From the NCBI RefSeq assembly GCF_026802175.1, contig NZ_CP113797.1, forward strand, positions 3,077,026 to 3,141,025: a stretch of DNA of 64,000 nucleotides. Direction: 5' to 3'. The position numbers and the translations under genes were made by a program. Position 1 is the first letter of the stretch, and every line of letters begins with the position of its first letter. The notes under the pieces are model-generated. The model had not been told where the DNA came from and searched no databases. It saw only the letters and a program-made list of their open reading frames with translations. Shown here in pieces: positions 1-9,600 of this stretch. Origin of the DNA: Thermocoleostomius sinensis A174. Its GTDB lineage: Bacteria; Cyanobacteriota; Cyanobacteriia; Elainellales; Elainellaceae.

Positions 1-1328
1 ACTCGCTCTGGTGTCATCTGCCAAGAGTAAGCATTCATCAAGTAGTGCTCGACGTCTGTCCGAATGGGACTGTATTGTGACTCAGTTGCTCCCTGCACTT
101 GATCGAGCAACTTGTCTCGCTGCTCACTGAGCCGTTCCGGGGCTGCTTGCAGGCGATTCAGAATCTTCTGAAGATCCAAATCGGACAAATCTGTGCGACC
201 CACCAGTAAACCAATCAGCGTATTCATGCCAAACTGAAGCGTTTGTTGCATGATGCCTTGTCCGCTCGATGGCAACGCAGCCATTCCACGACCAGTATCA
301 GTTTGAGTTGCTCTACCTTGCTCGCGTTCTGCCAGTAAGCGATCGATCTTGGCGTTCAGTTCCTCAACCTTTAACTGTCCAGATTGGGTTGAGCGTAGAT
401 AATCTACCAATTCTGCTGTGCTGTCAGGCCTGCGGCGCTGCCCCAATGCTTGTCGCCATGCCCCTTCCAATAAATCGGCTAAACGATTGACTTCCTCACG
501 CGAGAAATCCGTCCGTTTGCTAATCAAATCTAGGAACGTTTGGCGATCGATATGGCGTAAACGATCGTCCTCAGCTAATGTTTGAATGTCGGGATCATTG
601 AGCAAATCTACCAGATCTTGACGGATGCGATGAAAATCGAAACCAGGCAGTTGTAATCGCTGAAAGTAATCTTCGATCGATCGGCGAATACTAGCTGGAT
701 CAATCCCTGCTCCCAACTCATTCCGTACCGCAGAGGCCACGGCTTCGGCTGTCGATACCGCTTGTCGCTTAGCAGCTTGACTACCAATCACCGCAGTCGC
801 CGTACCTAAAATAGACTGAAACCCAGAAGTGGCAGCATTTACCACCGAGCCAATTAAAGAACTAACCGTGGTTGAACTAAACCAAACAAGCAGTGAGAAA
901 TAGGCTGCCCATATGACTAGCCCAATGATAGCCCCCAGATTTCCACTTGTCACCAAACTGAGTTGCACGGCTAAAAAGCAAGCCGCAAACAAAGCCAGTG
1001 TCACAGTAATCAGCGTCCAAATACCCACTGCAAAGCTGATCTTACGAACAGAAATGCCACCACCATCATTATCTTGAGAAGACGAATTGGAACTACGACC
1101 CAAGATAGAAATGCCAGCCGCAACAGACAAATTAGTGAACACAAGCTGAAATGCAAATGCTAACAGTAGACCTGACAGCAGTGCAATGAAGAATTGAGGT
1201 CCCGAGATCAGTATGGAGGCTGCCTCTGGCGGTGCAGTTCTGGGAATTGGCTCCTGAATTACAGGAGCTTGAGCTATCTGAAACATCGATATAGATAGCC
1301 CTTTAAAGATTGTCGTGATTTCCACCAT
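1..1328 (-). CDS. Large membrane protein of unknown function, N-terminal 442 residues (partial)
   Basis: The frame opens at an ATG preceded by AGGAG five bases upstream and stays open for 442 codons to the left edge, so the C-terminus lies outside the window. Hydrophobic segments lie at about residues 45-65, 98-121 and 130-150, with a weaker one near 155-182. A Ser/Asn/Asp/Gly-rich loop at about 78-91 separates the first two. From about residue 185 the protein becomes charged and probably helical, with leucine- and aspartate-rich patches spaced as in a long soluble helical domain. I recognise no catalytic motif and cannot name the family. Reading: a multi-pass membrane anchor followed by a large cytoplasmic or periplasmic helical region. 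The gene runs divergently from its right-hand neighbour. Confidence 0.8.
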   Translation of the reverse strand, partial: MVEITTIFKGLSISMFQIAQAPVIQEPIPRTAPPEAASILISGPQFFIALLSGLLLAFAFQLVFTNLSVAAGISILGRSSNSSSQDNDGGGISVRKISFAVGIWTLITVTLALFAACFLAVQLSLVTSGNLGAIIGLVIWAAYFSLLVWFSSTTVSSLIGSVVNAATSGFQSILGTATAVIGSQAAKRQAVSTAEAVASAVRNELGAGIDPASIRRSIEDYFQRLQLPGFDFHRIRQDLVDLLNDPDIQTLAEDDRLRHIDRQTFLDLISKRTDFSREEVNRLADLLEGAWRQALGQRRRPDSTAELVDYLRSTQSGQLKVEELNAKIDRLLAEREQGRATQTDTGRGMAALPSSGQGIMQQTLQFGMNTLIGLLVGRTDLSDLDLQKILNRLQAAPERLSEQRDKLLDQVQGATESQYSPIRTDVEHYLMNAYSWQMTPER

Positions 1329-1658
1329 ATTCTCTCCTGACTATAAACCAGCTTCTGCTAGCAGCAAGGCGTCATAACCCAACTGTGCTAGACGAGGAAA
1401 TTTACTCGCGCATCTACGATATACATACCCCTGTAGTTTAAAATCCCCGTCTGAACCGAAATTTGCGTCTCTCTGAGGACAGAACTCTGTGGCTTCAGAT
1501 CGTTTGAATTAGAGGCAGTTGCGTGAAACTAGGCAACTTGCAATAGGAATGCACAGTATCAAAGACAATGCTAAAAATGCGTTGAAAATCACATGGACGA
1601 AGTTCAGTTCTTCCTCGGGATAGAAAAAAGATTTATCCGTCAATGCCATGATAAAAGC

Positions 1659-2120
1659 ATGAATACAGTAGAACGTTTGGCAACGCTTAATCGCATTCGC
1701 AGGTTCACTCGGTTAATGGATACGGCCTTTCGAGTCCCCGTACTTGGTATCCGGTTTGGATTAGATCCCATTATCGGATTGATTCCCGGAGCCGGGGATT
1801 TGGTGAGCACCATATTCTCTGTTTATTTGATTGTGTTGGCAGCCCGGTTTCAGCTTCCAGCCAAGGCGCTGCGATCGATGATTTTTAACGTTGCTATAGA
1901 GAGCACAGTTGGCACGGTTCCTCTACTGGGGGATTTGTTTGATGCGCTATACAAAGCGAATTTGCGCAATCTATCCATTCTAGAGCAACATTTGCAAGCT
2001 ACAGAGCCAGACCTCGAGCAGCTTGATCCTTTGAATTTATCTAGTGTGAATACGCTGATGCAGCCAGAAGGGACGATTGCTTCTGCTGAAGTGATTGAAG
2101 CGAATCAACCAACAGCTTGA
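1659..2120 (+). CDS. DUF4112 family membrane protein
   Basis: This 153-residue protein has the DUF4112 hallmark: a basic N-terminus, then FGLDPIIGLIPGAGD, a hydrophobic helix, and a second conserved block near VGTVPLLGDLFDALYKAN. Two hydrophobic segments flank the glycine/proline-rich turn, so it is probably an inner- or thylakoid-membrane protein with both ends on one side. The family occurs widely in bacteria and has no assigned biochemical role. I chose the ATG at 1659 because DUF4112 proteins usually begin just before the RLATLNRIRRF segment. The same frame is open to an upstream ATG at 1593 that would add 22 residues. Neither start has a clear ribosome binding site. The acidic C-terminal tail of about 45 residues is poorly conserved in such proteins. 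Confidence 0.8.
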   Translation: MNTVERLATLNRIRRFTRLMDTAFRVPVLGIRFGLDPIIGLIPGAGDLVSTIFSVYLIVLAARFQLPAKALRSMIFNVAIESTVGTVPLLGDLFDALYKANLRNLSILEQHLQATEPDLEQLDPLNLSSVNTLMQPEGTIASAEVIEANQPTA

Positions 2121-2451
2121 TGGATTGATGGTGAAGGAAGGTGAAGCCGAGCCGCTTGAGGTAATTTGTAGGACAAGTAATTGTACTGCGTGGCTGAGGT
2201 ATTAGTGAAACGCGGATGCAGCAGGAACTTCCGCTGAGTCTAAATCTGTGAACATAAAACGATACTTTTCGTTACACAGGAAGAGATATAAATCGGGGGA
2301 AATTCACTACACTTAGAAGGCATTGCAAGAAAGGACGCTATATGTGGAGTAGCAGCAGTTGTCCGACTGTGCCCTTTCTATGTAGAGTGTCGGTTTCTCT
2401 ATTTTTGTACGCCCCAATATTTCACCTGTGGATCGTGGAGATATCAGCACG
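2121..2451. other. Intergenic region, no gene seen
   Basis: About 330 bases between the DUF4112 gene and the pentapeptide-repeat gene. I see no short gene, no strong terminator hairpin and no clear promoter. A GGAG at 2437-2440 may serve the downstream gene. Confidence 0.5.
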
Positions 2452-3729
2452 ATGCAAATGCCCCTTTCTCTGAAATTAAAAAACTCTCGATCGTGGTTTG
2501 GTTCGCGCCATGGTCGCTGGGGTCGTCGCCGTACTTTTGGTCTAGCCCTGGTTGGTTGTTTGACAACTGGCTTGACTGTTTGGAGCATAACTAAACTTTT
2601 CAGTTGGCTAGCCATCCTCTGGGTGTTGGTTCTAGCCAACCGCGATCAGTGGGGGCATATTCTAGCTGAACTCACTATTCCAATTCTGGAGATTACAACT
2701 GCTGTTAGCCTTGTCCTATTGGTAATTTGGTCGATTCAAGTTAGACGTGCCGAACAGTTAAGCAACGAATATGCACAGGCGATTGAACAATTGCACGACT
2801 GCAAACTAGAGAATCGGTTGGAAGGTGTTCATGCGCTGGGCAGAATTGCCAAGGTGAGGCAAAAAGAACACATCACTGTAACGCGTACCCTGGCAGCATT
2901 TGTTCAGTCCCGATCGCCCCTGTCCAGGGAGGTCATGCTGCCTACCCTGCCATCAGAAATGCAGATACTCGCAACAGATATTCAATGTGCTTTAGCAATT
3001 ATTGGTCAAGTTTATCCACTGCGAGTGAATTCAATGCTGTGGCAACGATGGCAGCTACCGGTATCTTCCGTTTTCTTAGCTTTCTGGCAGTGTTGTGCTT
3101 CGTCTAATCAGGCGCGCATTAACTTAGGACTCACGAATCTCTGTAAACTGCGCTTACACAATGCCCATCTCCAAAGCGCAGATCTTTACAAGGTTAGCTT
3201 ACAAGCCGCGAATCTTTATCGAGCTAATCTTCAACAAGCAAATCTACAAGCGGCGAATCTGCGGCAAGCGAACCTATACCGAGCTAACTTACGAGAGGCA
3301 GCGCTACAAGCGGCTCAATTGCAGCAGGCATTTCTGCCTGAAGCCAACTTACAACAGGCTAATCTCTACCGTGCCAATTTGCAACAGGCTGAGTTGCAAC
3401 GTGCCAATTTACAGCAGGCTGGATTGCAAGATGTCAATTTGCAAGACGCGAATCTTCAGGGGGCAAATTTGCATGGAGCTTTTTTGCCTGATGTCAATTT
3501 GCAAGACGCGAATCTTCAGGGGGCAAATTTGCATGGAGCTTTTTTGCATGGAGCTTTTTTGCATGGAGCGACTTTTCACGCTGCTAATTTACACCATGCT
3601 AATTTGCACAAGGCGATCGGTTTAACAGACCAACAGTTACAGCAAATGAAGCTATGTCAGACCGTCCTACCTGATGGAACGATTAGCGATCGCGATTGTC
3701 TCTTTGTGGTTAAGACAGACTTGAGTTGA
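2452..3729 (+). CDS. Pentapeptide-repeat membrane protein
   Basis: The 425-residue product starts with a basic segment, has two hydrophobic stretches at about 30-62 and 76-96, then a mixed helical region to about 220. From about 223 to 392 it is an almost uninterrupted run of pentapeptide repeats of the A(N/D)LXX type (for example ANLYRANLQQANLQAANL), which fold as a right-handed quadrilateral beta helix. Such proteins are frequent in cyanobacteria and mostly of unknown function; the membrane anchor suggests display at a membrane face. The start is uncertain: I use ATG 2452 (weak GGAG upstream), with GTG 2428 and ATG 2458 in the same frame. The repeat region contains a near-perfect 60-base tandem duplication, annotated separately. 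It ends 17 bases from the convergent hpsD. Confidence 0.85.
   Translation: MQMPLSLKLKNSRSWFGSRHGRWGRRRTFGLALVGCLTTGLTVWSITKLFSWLAILWVLVLANRDQWGHILAELTIPILEITTAVSLVLLVIWSIQVRRAEQLSNEYAQAIEQLHDCKLENRLEGVHALGRIAKVRQKEHITVTRTLAAFVQSRSPLSREVMLPTLPSEMQILATDIQCALAIIGQVYPLRVNSMLWQRWQLPVSSVFLAFWQCCASSNQARINLGLTNLCKLRLHNAHLQSADLYKVSLQAANLYRANLQQANLQAANLRQANLYRANLREAALQAAQLQQAFLPEANLQQANLYRANLQQAELQRANLQQAGLQDVNLQDANLQGANLHGAFLPDVNLQDANLQGANLHGAFLHGAFLHGATFHAANLHHANLHKAIGLTDQQLQQMKLCQTVLPDGTISDRDCLFVVKTDLS
3430..3555 (+). repeat. In-frame 60-bp tandem duplication inside the pentapeptide array
   Basis: Bases 3430-3487 recur without a mismatch at 3490-3547, a period of exactly 60 bases, equal to four pentapeptides. 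Directly after it, the 15-base unit TTTTTGCATGGAGCT is iterated. The identity at synonymous positions points to recent slippage or unequal crossing-over; the surrounding repeats have diverged in codon use. Confidence 0.9.
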
Positions 3730-3746
3730 TTGAGATAACTCTTTGG

Positions 3747-4352
3747 TCAGTTACAGCGATCGTTGTTGGCGGGCCGCATAGCTCCTAATAACGATTGCAC
3801 CAAGACACAGCGTTTAGTAGTGGTTGGAGCATTAGTCGCAAAAACGGTAATTTTAATGGGTCGATCGTCGGGATCTGGATTGTTCATCAAATTGGCTACA
3901 CTACCATCAGCATCAAAGGCAATACAATTTGTATTATTGCAGTGACGATTTGGATCAATAGCGTTATTCTGAATGGCTTGCATTCCTAGCACGCCTGGGC
4001 GAATATCATTACCTTCTCCCAAAACAATCGTGGTTTCAGGTGAGTTTTCTGTATTGTCTGTATTGTCATTTCCGATACGGCGAGTAGTAATTTGAGGTGG
4101 GTTGGCGGTGGTGTCAAATTTCACAATCCAGACTTGGCGCGATCGAGTGGCTTCGGCTTGGGTTTGCCGCAGGATTTGCAGAATTTGATCTCTGGCTATG
4201 TTAGCTCGCCGACTGTTGGCAAAGGCAAACCATCCAGGGGCAGCCATCGCTGCTAGTACACCCACAATAACAATCACAGTAATGAGTTCAACCATCGTAA
4301 ACCCAGCATTAGTAATAGGTGAGGATTGTTTTTGGAATTGTTTTTGGAACAT
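3747..4352 (-). CDS. hpsD: Pseudopilin of the GspH/FimT type (HpsD-like)
   Basis: This is a type IV pilin-like protein with a short basic leader, a class III prepilin cleavage site (AG|FTMVEL, with Glu at +5) and the hydrophobic N-terminal helix ending MAAPGWFAFAN. The segment after the helix (NIARDQILQILRQTQAEATR) matches the GspH/FimT arrangement. It should be processed by prepilin peptidase PilD and inserted into a pilus or pseudopilus. It is last in a minus-strand run hpsA-hpsB-hpsC-hpsD, 43 bases after hpsC. In Nostoc punctiforme hpsBCD encode pseudopilins needed for hormogonium polysaccharide export and motility, and gene order plus protein type match that. I use ATG 4352; a TTG at 4385 would extend the leader by 11 residues. 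The soluble part has two late Cys pairs, possible disulfides. Confidence 0.8.
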   Translation of the reverse strand: MFQKQFQKQSSPITNAGFTMVELITVIVIVGVLAAMAAPGWFAFANSRRANIARDQILQILRQTQAEATRSRQVWIVKFDTTANPPQITTRRIGNDNTDNTENSPETTIVLGEGNDIRPGVLGMQAIQNNAIDPNRHCNNTNCIAFDADGSVANLMNNPDPDDRPIKITVFATNAPTTTKRCVLVQSLLGAMRPANNDRCN

Positions 4353-4428
4353 TTTTATGAGAATTTTTACTTTTTTTAGCTTCAAGTCATACTATGAAAT
4401 TGATTAATCAATAACTATAAAGATGCAA

Positions 4429-5565
4429 CTACAGGCTTCGATTGAGAATGCCTCTTGTCAGAATTCGGGTTTCTAAAGCGGGTAATTTATCAGCACTACG
4501 AGCACCGATCGTGCGGTCATACCCTGGGCGTCCAGATACGCTGCCCTGAAGAAACAAAATTACTTCTTGATTGTCACCTAAACTTAACCCTGGAATGCCT
4601 GCTTCGGTAACTCTAGGACGCACGCAGGCATAGAAAGTACGGGCATTCTTTAAGGTACGAGGTGCTGCTTCAATCGCGGTGTTAGACGGAGAGAGAACAA
4701 AATTGTCTGGACAGCTTGCTGTTTGAGAGGTGCTTTGATGCCCGACAAAATCCACGAGTGGAGCGGTTGCGCCTCTAGCATCTGGGCGACCTGTCTCCCT
4801 GCCATTTCGGTATCGGTAGGTGGTAGCTAAAGTGTCGTCTTGTAAATTTCTGCGGGTGGCATCGGTTATATCTTTATCAAACGGCCAAACATTAAAGTTA
4901 CTAAACGCTGCTGGATTGACATAGCCTTTGCTGACTTCAGGAGTGGAATTGCCGCTGCTGCTCTTAAACTCAGTGAGGGCATAGCGAACGATGCGGGCTT
5001 CCCCAGACCAAATGTTATTATCGTTCGCTATGCTCAATGAGTAAACTACAAGCGCATAGGAAGAGGCAGTTTCGCAATTAATTCCGGTTATGGCAGTTGA
5101 AGTCCCTGTTGCATTCATGTTCGCTTGACAATAACGTCGCACAATCTCTGGAAAGGGTTGATGTTTCCAAAAGGCAATGACGGGTACGCTGTTGGTGGTA
5201 AGGGAGGCAGGTAAATGCCCTCCATTGGTCAGGGTTCTAAGCTGTTCGCCTGTGTAAACATAAACGGCTTCACGTAGTTCGCTACTAATATAGTCCAAGG
5301 CCATTTGCATTTCTCGTTGGGTTTCCGATCGGGACGATTCCCGTTGATCGGTATCCATTAACTGCACCACAATGAACATCAACCCGGCAATGATGCTGCC
5401 TCCGATCGCGGTTACAACCAGCACTTCCAGTAATGTAAATCCCTGAGTTGATTGACGACGAGGTTTGCGGAAGAACTGAAATAGGACTCTAAATGTGAAT
5501 GAACCGGAGATACGAGATAACCAATTACCAGATTGCTCAAGCTTAGATAAATAAGTGTTTTTCAT
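4429..5565 (-). CDS. hpsC: Pseudopilin of the PilW type (HpsC-like)
   Basis: The 378-residue protein has a 42-residue leader ending QG, then FTLLEVLVVTAIGGSIIAG: a prepilin cleavage site with Glu at +5, followed by the hydrophobic helix. The segment after the helix, with MQMALDYISSELREAVY, is the signature of PilW-like minor pilins. The C-terminal 300 residues are a large beta-rich domain with no enzymatic motif and few cysteines (ASCPD, YACVRP). By position and type it corresponds to HpsC, a pseudopilin of hormogonium polysaccharide secretion. It lies 23 bases downstream of hpsB, as expected for co-transcription. The unusually long leader is common in cyanobacterial PilW relatives. Confidence 0.85.
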   Translation of the reverse strand: MKNTYLSKLEQSGNWLSRISGSFTFRVLFQFFRKPRRQSTQGFTLLEVLVVTAIGGSIIAGLMFIVVQLMDTDQRESSRSETQREMQMALDYISSELREAVYVYTGEQLRTLTNGGHLPASLTTNSVPVIAFWKHQPFPEIVRRYCQANMNATGTSTAITGINCETASSYALVVYSLSIANDNNIWSGEARIVRYALTEFKSSSGNSTPEVSKGYVNPAAFSNFNVWPFDKDITDATRRNLQDDTLATTYRYRNGRETGRPDARGATAPLVDFVGHQSTSQTASCPDNFVLSPSNTAIEAAPRTLKNARTFYACVRPRVTEAGIPGLSLGDNQEVILFLQGSVSGRPGYDRTIGARSADKLPALETRILTRGILNRSL

Positions 5566-5588
5566 TACTTTTTCACCCTGACGTAGGT

Positions 5589-6392
5589 TTAGAACGAATC
5601 CTGACAGCTTTCAATCTGGCTTCGTTGGGTTCTTTGATAGCCGCACAGAGTTGCATCTTGATCGCCCCAGCTAATGTTGGTATAGAGAACAGCCAACGGG
5701 CGCTTTAGCTGATTTCCTTGTCCGTTGGTTAACCCCAATGATGCCGCATCGGTCAGCAACCCCGTGAGGGTTCCACCTGGATTAACTAGGGCGCTGGTAG
5801 CACTACTACGACCTGCCAATAGGGAGTACACTCGCACTCCTAACTCAAAGGACGATGGGCGTTGTTGTCCAATTTGCTCGGCTTGACTCGTCGAACCAGT
5901 GGTACGAAACACTTGCATCATGAAATCTGCTTTGCAGTCAGCGTCAATATCCACCATCAACGCCGTTGTGGCGGACACTGGTGTTCCGTTATGGCGAGAA
6001 CACCCACTGGTAAGGCTCGTCCGAATTTGGGATGAGGCTCTGTTAGGAGCACCCGCGTCCTGAAGCCGACCACCGGGCGGGTTAATTACAGCAGGCAAGT
6101 TTCCTGGTGTGTGTTGCTGGAGTGCCACTAAATTACGAATCCGATCGACTTCCCCTTGAGCTAGTTGCAGGGCTTGTTCGGCGCGGCGTGTCTGTACACG
6201 GGTGGCGGTAGCAATAAACAGCGGAGGCAGCACCAGTCCGATCGTTAATCCCATCACAGCAACGGCCATCAAGCATTCTAGTAGCGTTAGTCCTTGTTCA
6301 CCTGAGCCAGGAGGAAAGGTATTCGACATTCGGGACAAAAGAAGGCGCTGTGGCAAATTGCGGGTTTTACGTGACGGTTCAAACATGATCAT
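5589..6392 (-). CDS. hpsB: Pseudopilin of the PilV type (HpsB-like)
   Basis: This is a type IV pilin-like protein in which EQG|LTLLECLMAVAVMGL provides the prepilin cleavage site with Glu at +5 and the start of the hydrophobic helix. A segment resembling PilV (RAEQALQLAQGEVDRIRNL) follows. The rest is a beta-rich soluble domain with paired cysteines (SGCSRH, DADCKAD, TLCGYQ, IESCQD). By operon position it is HpsB. Several starts are possible: TTG 6404, ATG 6392 and ATG 6386. I list 6392, without a strong Shine-Dalgarno sequence to decide. The 250-base gap from hpsA contains a dispersed hairpin repeat that could alter the ratio of hpsA to hpsBCD message (inference). Confidence 0.82.
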   Translation of the reverse strand: MIMFEPSRKTRNLPQRLLLSRMSNTFPPGSGEQGLTLLECLMAVAVMGLTIGLVLPPLFIATATRVQTRRAEQALQLAQGEVDRIRNLVALQQHTPGNLPAVINPPGGRLQDAGAPNRASSQIRTSLTSGCSRHNGTPVSATTALMVDIDADCKADFMMQVFRTTGSTSQAEQIGQQRPSSFELGVRVYSLLAGRSSATSALVNPGGTLTGLLTDAASLGLTNGQGNQLKRPLAVLYTNISWGDQDATLCGYQRTQRSQIESCQDSF

Positions 6393-6486
6393 GGCTCTTT
6401 TCAACAGATGCAGTCGGAATTAAGAGGTTGTTTGAAAAGAAACAAACGATTTGCAGTCGCCTTCTGTGGCAATAGATAGCAACGTG

Positions 6487-6570
6487 ATACCAATTTAAGA
6501 TTGAGAACGTGGCAGATTGGGTAAGGGCGATTCGCGAATCACCCTTACAAGTGGTTCGTTTGTCGCGAAG
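6487..6570 (+). repeat. Dispersed palindromic repeat, copy 1 (28-nt hairpin H1)
   Basis: An approximately 84-base element between hpsA and hpsB is repeated at 37441-37524 with over 80% identity by eye. Its core (6521-6548) is a 28-base near-perfect palindrome starting GTAAGGGC and ending CACCCTTAC, with TTCGCGAA at the centre. Left flank ACCAATTTAA..TTGAGAACG and right flank AGTGGT.CGTTTGTCG are shared by both copies. Confidence 0.85.
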
Positions 6571-6645
6571 ATTGTTTAAAGCGGTATGGGGATAATTCAT
6601 GAATCAATAGGGGCATCGCGAAATGCCCCCTGATGCGTCTGCGGT

Positions 6646-9600
6646 TTAGCGACCAGTGCAGCTTGTGGCGGTCTGAGCGCACTGTCTCAATAGTTGAATG
6701 TAGGGATCGTTAGCAGGCGGTTCACTATAGAATTCGCTGCGGGTGGCATCCGGAGAGCGGAATCGTTTAGCAACTGGCCCTGGCTGTGCATACTTCAGCG
6801 CTACATCAAATCCCCACCGCCGGTTGGGTGCTCGGTAGTAGGCAATCCATTCATTGGCGGCATTGGAACCCGCCGTTGGAGCAGGTTGAGACGCTTCAAT
6901 TTGCTCCTGGTCGTAGGGGGCTGTGGCGTAGGTGCTGAAGTTGAGTTGAACCATCGCTCCCGACAGGAAAAACTCTCGACCTTCCCAATTTTCGATAAAG
7001 CGCGGGAAGTTATGCAAACCTCCATAGGACTGCCCAACACGAGATGGCACGATACCGCTAATCATGATCATGTTCATTTGAATGCCAGAGGGTGTGCGCA
7101 CCAGCGTTCGATCGGATGAGTTGTTGATATTCATATAGTCATCAGTGCTGCCATCATAAGGACGAACCTGTTTATTCTCTGTAATGACTAAGGGTACGCC
7201 ATTTGTAGAGAAGACAATCGGAGAAGTACCTCTAAAGAAAGGCAGGGGGTTGCCAAGCATTGCTCGCCAATAGGAATCGACTAAGTTCGATCGAATCCAT
7301 CTGACGCCGTTTCTTCCAGGAACTAATCGGGTTGGGCGGTTCATGTTCATGTAGGACGTGGACTTATCGTTTGCGCCTTCTGCCGGACAGCCATAGCGAT
7401 TCTGTAAGTCAGCCTGCCTGAGTTGGTTGCTTAAAGAAGCCGCACCCGCACTAATCAAAGCATCTTCAATGCTGCCATCGCAGAAATCGGGAGATAGCAA
7501 CGTGACCGCATCGGCTAGGATTTCGGCAGGACGCCACTGATCTTTCGTTCGATCGGCAAAGTCGGTTTCTAGTGTTTTGCGATCGTAGAATTTGTGTAGT
7601 GTTACTCCACCGCTATTGCCTTGTTCTTCAAAGTTGGCGGTATTGAGTTTTTCTTTGAACTCTTCTAGTCCATCAGTACGCGCAAAACTGCTGACATTCG
7701 CTCCTCGATGCAGATTGAAGTGTCCTTGAATGTAAGCAGGGTTATCCGTAATGAAGGAAAGTCCACGTCCCTTTGAATTCGCTGCATGATTCATCGACGT
7801 TCCACGCCACAGGGCTGCACCATTACGTAAGCGGAAACCATGCGGACGCCGATCGGGATCGGGAAAGTAATCGACGGGCTTGGGGGTAATGCCGCGTGGG
7901 CTAAGCGGCGGATCGAAGGAAAACAAGGCTGGTTGGGCGCCAGTTTGCATTTGACAGCTTGGCTCGGATAGCAAAGCATCACCCGCGCTACAGGCTTCCC
8001 AGGTGTTACGATTCGGACGAACAATGTGCGCTTCTGAAACGGCGTCTTCCCGATAGGCGTAAATAATGCCACTTTCAGGCAGCCAATAGTCAGACCCTAC
8101 AGGGCTAGTTCGCATCAGATCAAGATCAAGATCGAGAGCGCGAACACTCATCATTTCTCGCCCATTGTAGAAAGCAGAATCTTTGAAGGGAACTCGATAA
8201 AGTAGCCCTGCAACTGGAGTGGTGTCATTTGGGCTAACGTTTCTGGAGCAGGCAACTTTGTCTCCATTCCCATTAGCTGCACAGACTTTGATAAGATTAT
8301 AAATTTTTTCATTATCCGTTCGTCGCGTTGGAGTAATACCCTCACCAACACTGACCATTGGTAATGTCCAATTTCTTTCAAACCCCATACTTGAACCAGG
8401 AAGTATCAAAGGTTTCGCTGCAATGTTAGAAATTTCTGTAGCGCTTAACGCTCTGTAGGTAATGTTGGCATTAGCAGAGTTAAGATAGTTGTAGCTGCGA
8501 TCGTTATTGTCCCTGTGATCGCGCACCATCGATCGAACATTTTCTTCTGCTTCACCTGGTAGCAAGGTTCGAGCAGGGGGATTGCTATTTCCTACATCTC
8601 CATGATCAAATAGTGGAAATAGAGAAAACAGGATAGGGTAACGAGGTCGATCGGAACATAGCCGCATTAAAGGTTCCTTCAACGCTGTAGCTCTGTAGGC
8701 AGACTGTTTGCCATCTGGAGTTGCATTTGCCAACGTCTCGTACCAGCCATAGCAGGCATCTGAGAACTTATTGCCATAGCTAGGTACATTCACGGTTCCC
8801 AAATTACCTACGAAAGTATAGCTACCCACAAACCCCCACTTTCGATCGCGCTCTACTTGCTCTTTAGTGATAATCAGCCGTGCTAAATTAATTTCTCTAG
8901 TCAATCTAGCTGCTGGACTGTTAGAGGTGTCCAAACTGCTACCACTAGATGAACTGCTCGCTAGAAGTGAATCACGCCAAAATTCCAAGAGTCGAAGATA
9001 AGTTTCTGGATTGCTGGAACCTTGAGAAGGCGTATCATCAATCCAAGTCATTGATTTCATTTCATCCTGTATCAGTTGTCGGACAGGTTCTGGAATTTCC
9101 TCAGCACCACCTCGGCGATATTTAGCTGGTACTGTCACCCTAGCCGCAGAAGGTTCACCAGAGTTACCGTTTTCAATATTGCTCGATCGAGTATCGTAAA
9201 TCAAAGCATCGATAGCACGAATATGCCCCCGCAGCCCTTCAAAATAATCGTCCGTAAGAGGAGGATTACTAGGAAGTGCAGCATTAGAGGGAAGAGCTTT
9301 ACCAAGAACATCGGTAAGAGCAGGAGCATTGTAGTCAAACTTGTTGAGGTAGTCGAGATTGTAGGCCAACATGCCTAACATGCAAGCAGCTGTATGGAGG
9401 GTGGTTCGATCAGCCGGGCTAAGTGTACCAGAATTTGCGTACAAACCAACAGAAGTGATGCCATCTGGTCTGTTTACGCTAGCTGTTTCCGAATCTTCAT
9501 CCACTTCATCAGAAGAACTACCACTGACGGCTCGACCATCTAGAATGCTACGCAGCATAGAAAAATCACCCCACATGGACATAGCAGGGAAAGGATGCGG

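Noticed and set aside
3161-3625. A 154-codon frame inside the pentapeptide-repeat gene in another frame.
   Set aside because: It follows from the repeat periodicity; its product is a low-complexity Ile/Cys/Arg pattern.
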